Assembly: GCA_035528395.1 (NCBI GenBank)
Contig: DATKYR010000264.1
Coordinates: 1 to 64,000 of the forward strand
Source of the DNA: NIOZ-UU13 sp035528395
GTDB lineage: Bacteria; Planctomycetota; Phycisphaerae; Sedimentisphaerales; Anaerobacaceae
Direction of reading: 5' to 3'
DNA length: 64,000 bases
Part shown: one piece after another, positions 61,586 through 64,000 of the stretch
How positions within the stretch are numbered: the stretch's first letter is position 1
How the letters are laid out: every line of letters begins with the position of its first letter
Program-made: the position numbers and the translations under genes
The notes under the pieces: generated by a model
What the model was told of the DNA's origin: nothing
Databases searched by the model: none
The model's input: only the letters and a program-made list of their open reading frames with translations

Positions 61586-64000
61586 ATGAGAATGAAGAAT
61601 AAATTTCAGAAGATCCGGCCTCTGACTACGCTTGGACTTTGTCTCCTTGTTGCGGGCGTTTGCGTAGAAACCTCAATGTTAATAGGTGCAGAAGCGTCCT
61701 CTCAATCCGGTCGAATAGTACTGAACTTCAATCGTCACTGGAAGTTTGCCAAGGGTGATATGAATGGGGCCGAGAGGCCGGATTTCGATGACTCGTCGTG
61801 GAAGGCGGTTCGTTTGCCGCACGATTGGGCTATAACCGGGCCATTCAATCCCACGGAGAACGGCTATGCCGGAAAACTACCCTGGAAAAGAGTGGGCTGG
61901 TATAGAAAGACATTCACGCTCAACGGTATAGATAGCGGCCAGCGAGTTTACTTTGATTTCGATGGAGTGATGGCCTTCCCCAAGGTCTATATCAACGGTG
62001 AATTGGCGGGGCAGTGGGACTACGGCTACATGTCGTTCCGCGTCGACGCCACAGCCCACGTGAAGATAGGCAAAAACGTCATTGCGGTTCGTTCCGATAC
62101 GACCCGTCATGGAACTCGATGGTATCCAGGTGCAGGTATTTATCGTAAGGTAATGATGACGATCTGCAGGCCGGCGCACGTTGCCCACTGGGGCACTTAC
62201 GTCACGACACCGGAAGTACAAGATAACTCGACAACAGTTCGCGTGCATTCGACTATCGAGAACTACCTTGACACCCAAACAGATGTCAACGTGGAGATCG
62301 TGCTGCTTGACCCTGCCGGTCAAATGGTGGCCTCGAGCAAGAGAAAGCGAGTCGATATCGTTCCAGCCGGAGGCTCGTGTGAGATTGAGCGATCCTTTAC
62401 AGTGGCAAATCCGCAGCGATGGGACATCACATCTCCTATACTATATGCCGCTAAGATAATCGTTCGCATGGGCGATAGAGTTGTGGACACAGACACCGTC
62501 CAATTTGGCATCCGGACCTTTCATTTCACGGCCGATGACGGGTTCCATCTCAACGGCCGACGAGTGCAGCTCCGCGGTGTGAATCTGCACCATGACCACG
62601 GCCCCCTCGGCGCAGCTTTTTATCCGCGCGCGATGGAGCGGCAGTTGGAAATAATGCGGGACATGGGTGTCAACGCCATCCGCACCAGTCACAATCCTCC
62701 GGCGCCGGAGTTGCTTGACTTGTGTGACCGGATGGGCTTCGTTGTATGGGATGAGGTTTTTGACAAATGGGATGACAAGGCCGATCGCATTGATGGAGAG
62801 CCCCCGCTGGAGCAGCACGGTGAGAGGCAGATTCGCAACTTAGTGATGCGCGACCGAAATCACCCCTGTGTCGTCATCTGGTCCATCGGCAACGAGATTG
62901 GTAACCAGCCTTATGATAGAGAAGGCAAATCGCCCGAGCGGGTGAAGTACATGGGTGATTTCGTACGAAAATACGATCCGACGCGCCCCGTGGGAATCTC
63001 CTGTCATATCCCCGGCACGGCTGACCAGCCCATCCTTGATTCGATGGATCTTACTGGCTGGAATTACGCCCGAAGGTACGGCCGGTACAGGCAGCGCTAT
63101 CCCGACAAACCCATTATTTACAGCGAATCGGCTTCGACGCTGAGCACACGTGGTTTCTACGAACTGTCGCTTCCGAATGAAAAAACGCAGTTTTCCAAAC
63201 AGTTCCAAGTAAGCTCCTATGATCTGAATTCCGCGGCATGGTCTGACATACCAGATGTGGAGTTCCAGCTGATGGAGGACGACAGCTTTGTCGCCGGGGA
63301 ATTTGTCTGGACGGGATTTGACTACCTGGGTGAGCCGACGCCGTTTGCACAGGAAGCGCGGAGTTCGTACTTCGGCATTGTCGATTTGTGCGGCATCCCC
63401 AAAGATCGGTTCTACCTGTACCGCAGTTACTGGCGGCCCGACACCACGACCGTGCATATCCTGCCCCACTGGAATTGGCCCGACCACATCGGCAAGAAAG
63501 TTCCAGTGTTTGTCTACACCAACGGCGATTCGGCAGAACTACTGCTGAATGGCAAATCGCTCGGCCGGCGGACAAAGGGCCGATTGCCTGAAAAGCCGGC
63601 CAACTTCGCTCTCGCTAAAGCTGCGGCCGCCAGTTCGGCTGAGACGGACAAAGGCAATGTCGCTGCCAACGCCAATGACGCCGACAACTCCACGAGCTGG
63701 TGCGCCGCCTCCGCGGGCTCCGGTCAATGGTGGCAGGTTGATCTCGGGGAGGTCATGCCTGTTGGCTATTTGGCGATCGAGTTCGAAGAAGAGGCAAAGA
63801 ATTACGGGTATGAGATCAAGGCCTCAACCGATGCGTCAGATTGGACGACTCTTGTGACCAAAAATACAAGCAGAACTCCAAGGTGGGGTGGGCCAAGACA
63901 TGTGTTTCATAGCGTGGACGCGCAGGCAAGATTCTTACGCGTTGAGTTCACCGCCACGCGAGAAGGCACATTGGCCGGCATTCGCGAGTTCGGTGCCTAC
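61586..64000 (+). CDS. GH2 family glycoside hydrolase (beta-galactosidase-like) with F5/8 type C domain, runs off window
   Basis: At least 805 residues, open at the window end. A signal peptide (about 11-36) follows a ribosome site AAAGGGA. Domains: GH2 sugar-binding domain ('FNRHWKFAKGDMNGAE', 'WKAVRLPHDWAI', 'GWYRKTFTL'), a GH2 immunoglobulin-like domain, and the catalytic barrel with 'RGVNLHHDHGPLGA', 'AIRTSHNPPAPELLDLCDRM', acid/base E437 in 'VIWSIGNEIGN' and nucleophile E514 in 'IIYSESAS'. A C-terminal F5/8 type C (discoidin-like) domain begins near residue 670 ('NANDADNSTSWCAAS', 'QWWQVDLGEV'). It should remove beta-linked sugars outside the cytoplasm. The exact sugar is unknown. Confidence 0.92.
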   Translation, partial: MRMKNKFQKIRPLTTLGLCLLVAGVCVETSMLIGAEASSQSGRIVLNFNRHWKFAKGDMNGAERPDFDDSSWKAVRLPHDWAITGPFNPTENGYAGKLPWKRVGWYRKTFTLNGIDSGQRVYFDFDGVMAFPKVYINGELAGQWDYGYMSFRVDATAHVKIGKNVIAVRSDTTRHGTRWYPGAGIYRKVMMTICRPAHVAHWGTYVTTPEVQDNSTTVRVHSTIENYLDTQTDVNVEIVLLDPAGQMVASSKRKRVDIVPAGGSCEIERSFTVANPQRWDITSPILYAAKIIVRMGDRVVDTDTVQFGIRTFHFTADDGFHLNGRRVQLRGVNLHHDHGPLGAAFYPRAMERQLEIMRDMGVNAIRTSHNPPAPELLDLCDRMGFVVWDEVFDKWDDKADRIDGEPPLEQHGERQIRNLVMRDRNHPCVVIWSIGNEIGNQPYDREGKSPERVKYMGDFVRKYDPTRPVGISCHIPGTADQPILDSMDLTGWNYARRYGRYRQRYPDKPIIYSESASTLSTRGFYELSLPNEKTQFSKQFQVSSYDLNSAAWSDIPDVEFQLMEDDSFVAGEFVWTGFDYLGEPTPFAQEARSSYFGIVDLCGIPKDRFYLYRSYWRPDTTTVHILPHWNWPDHIGKKVPVFVYTNGDSAELLLNGKSLGRRTKGRLPEKPANFALAKAAAASSAETDKGNVAANANDADNSTSWCAASAGSGQWWQVDLGEVMPVGYLAIEFEEEAKNYGYEIKASTDASDWTTLVTKNTSRTPRWGGPRHVFHSVDAQARFLRVEFTATREGTLAGIREFGAY

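Overview
The window reads as a chromosome piece from an anaerobic planctomycete of the Phycisphaerae/Sedimentisphaerales type. This is inferred from content, not from a marker gene. Supporting signs are a pseudopilin with the H-X9-DG-type C-terminal motif, LamG proteins with repeated 'TYYWRIDE' modules and dockerin-like repeats, DUF1080, CotH, sialate O-acetylesterase, GH2, GH57 and GH130 genes, and very repeat-rich intergenic DNA.

Layout. 0-3.2 kb is a decaying integrated element: a radical SAM pseudogene, two small HTH genes and a tyrosine integrase whose 3' end overlaps tRNA-Gly(CCC), with a second, broken integrase on the other side of the tRNA. 3.3-15.8 kb holds surface and exported proteins: a pseudopilin, a LamG gene broken by a ~138 bp insertion, a 1041-residue CotH/lamin-tail protein, a TlpA-like thioredoxin lipoprotein, a DUF4432 protein and a sialate O-acetylesterase. 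16.0-23.5 kb is a tandem block of four monovalent cation:proton antiporters, three of them with CBS pairs, with a PTS-EIIA-like protein between the first and second. 23.6-25.2 kb has rnpA, lengthened in frame by palindromic repeats, and a corrinoid-methyltransferase-like UroD protein. 25.4-30.6 kb is a minus-strand alpha-glucan set: glycosyltransferase, GH57 and glycogen debranching enzyme, the last also invaded by palindromic repeats. 31.2-32.6 kb has a 60-residue histone-fold protein and two small conserved proteins. 33.1-35.6 kb pairs a Tat-exported aldo/keto reductase with a multihaem cytochrome/DUF1080 fusion. 35.8-37.3 kb has small accessory genes and an antitoxin-like gene with no visible toxin. 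37.6-46.9 kb has a LamG/dockerin protein, a nucleotide-sugar dehydrogenase with a GT4 glycosyltransferase, a beta-propeller/di-haem oxidase, a type II toxin-antitoxin pair, a GH130 phosphorylase and a lipoprotein. 47.1-54.0 kb has an RNase Z-like hydrolase, an AsmA-like protein, a DUF434 protein, a broken nuclease-like gene, a TolB-like propeller protein and a small winged-helix gene. 54.9-60.6 kb is a complete MacAB-TolC-type efflux operon. 60.9-64 kb has two transposase remnants and a GH2/F5-8C enzyme that runs off the end.

How the genes fit together. Most of the metabolic content concerns carbohydrates: polysaccharide recognition and cleavage outside the cytoplasm (LamG, GH2, sialate esterase, DUF1080), phosphorolysis inside (GH130), glycogen storage and turnover, and nucleotide-sugar and glycan synthesis. 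The antiporter block and the efflux operon are the main membrane systems. The most unusual features are the antiporter/EIIA cluster, the histone-fold gene, and a family of palindromic repeats that have entered coding sequences in frame (rnpA, debranching enzyme) and that also form a terminator-like hairpin with a nested repeat.
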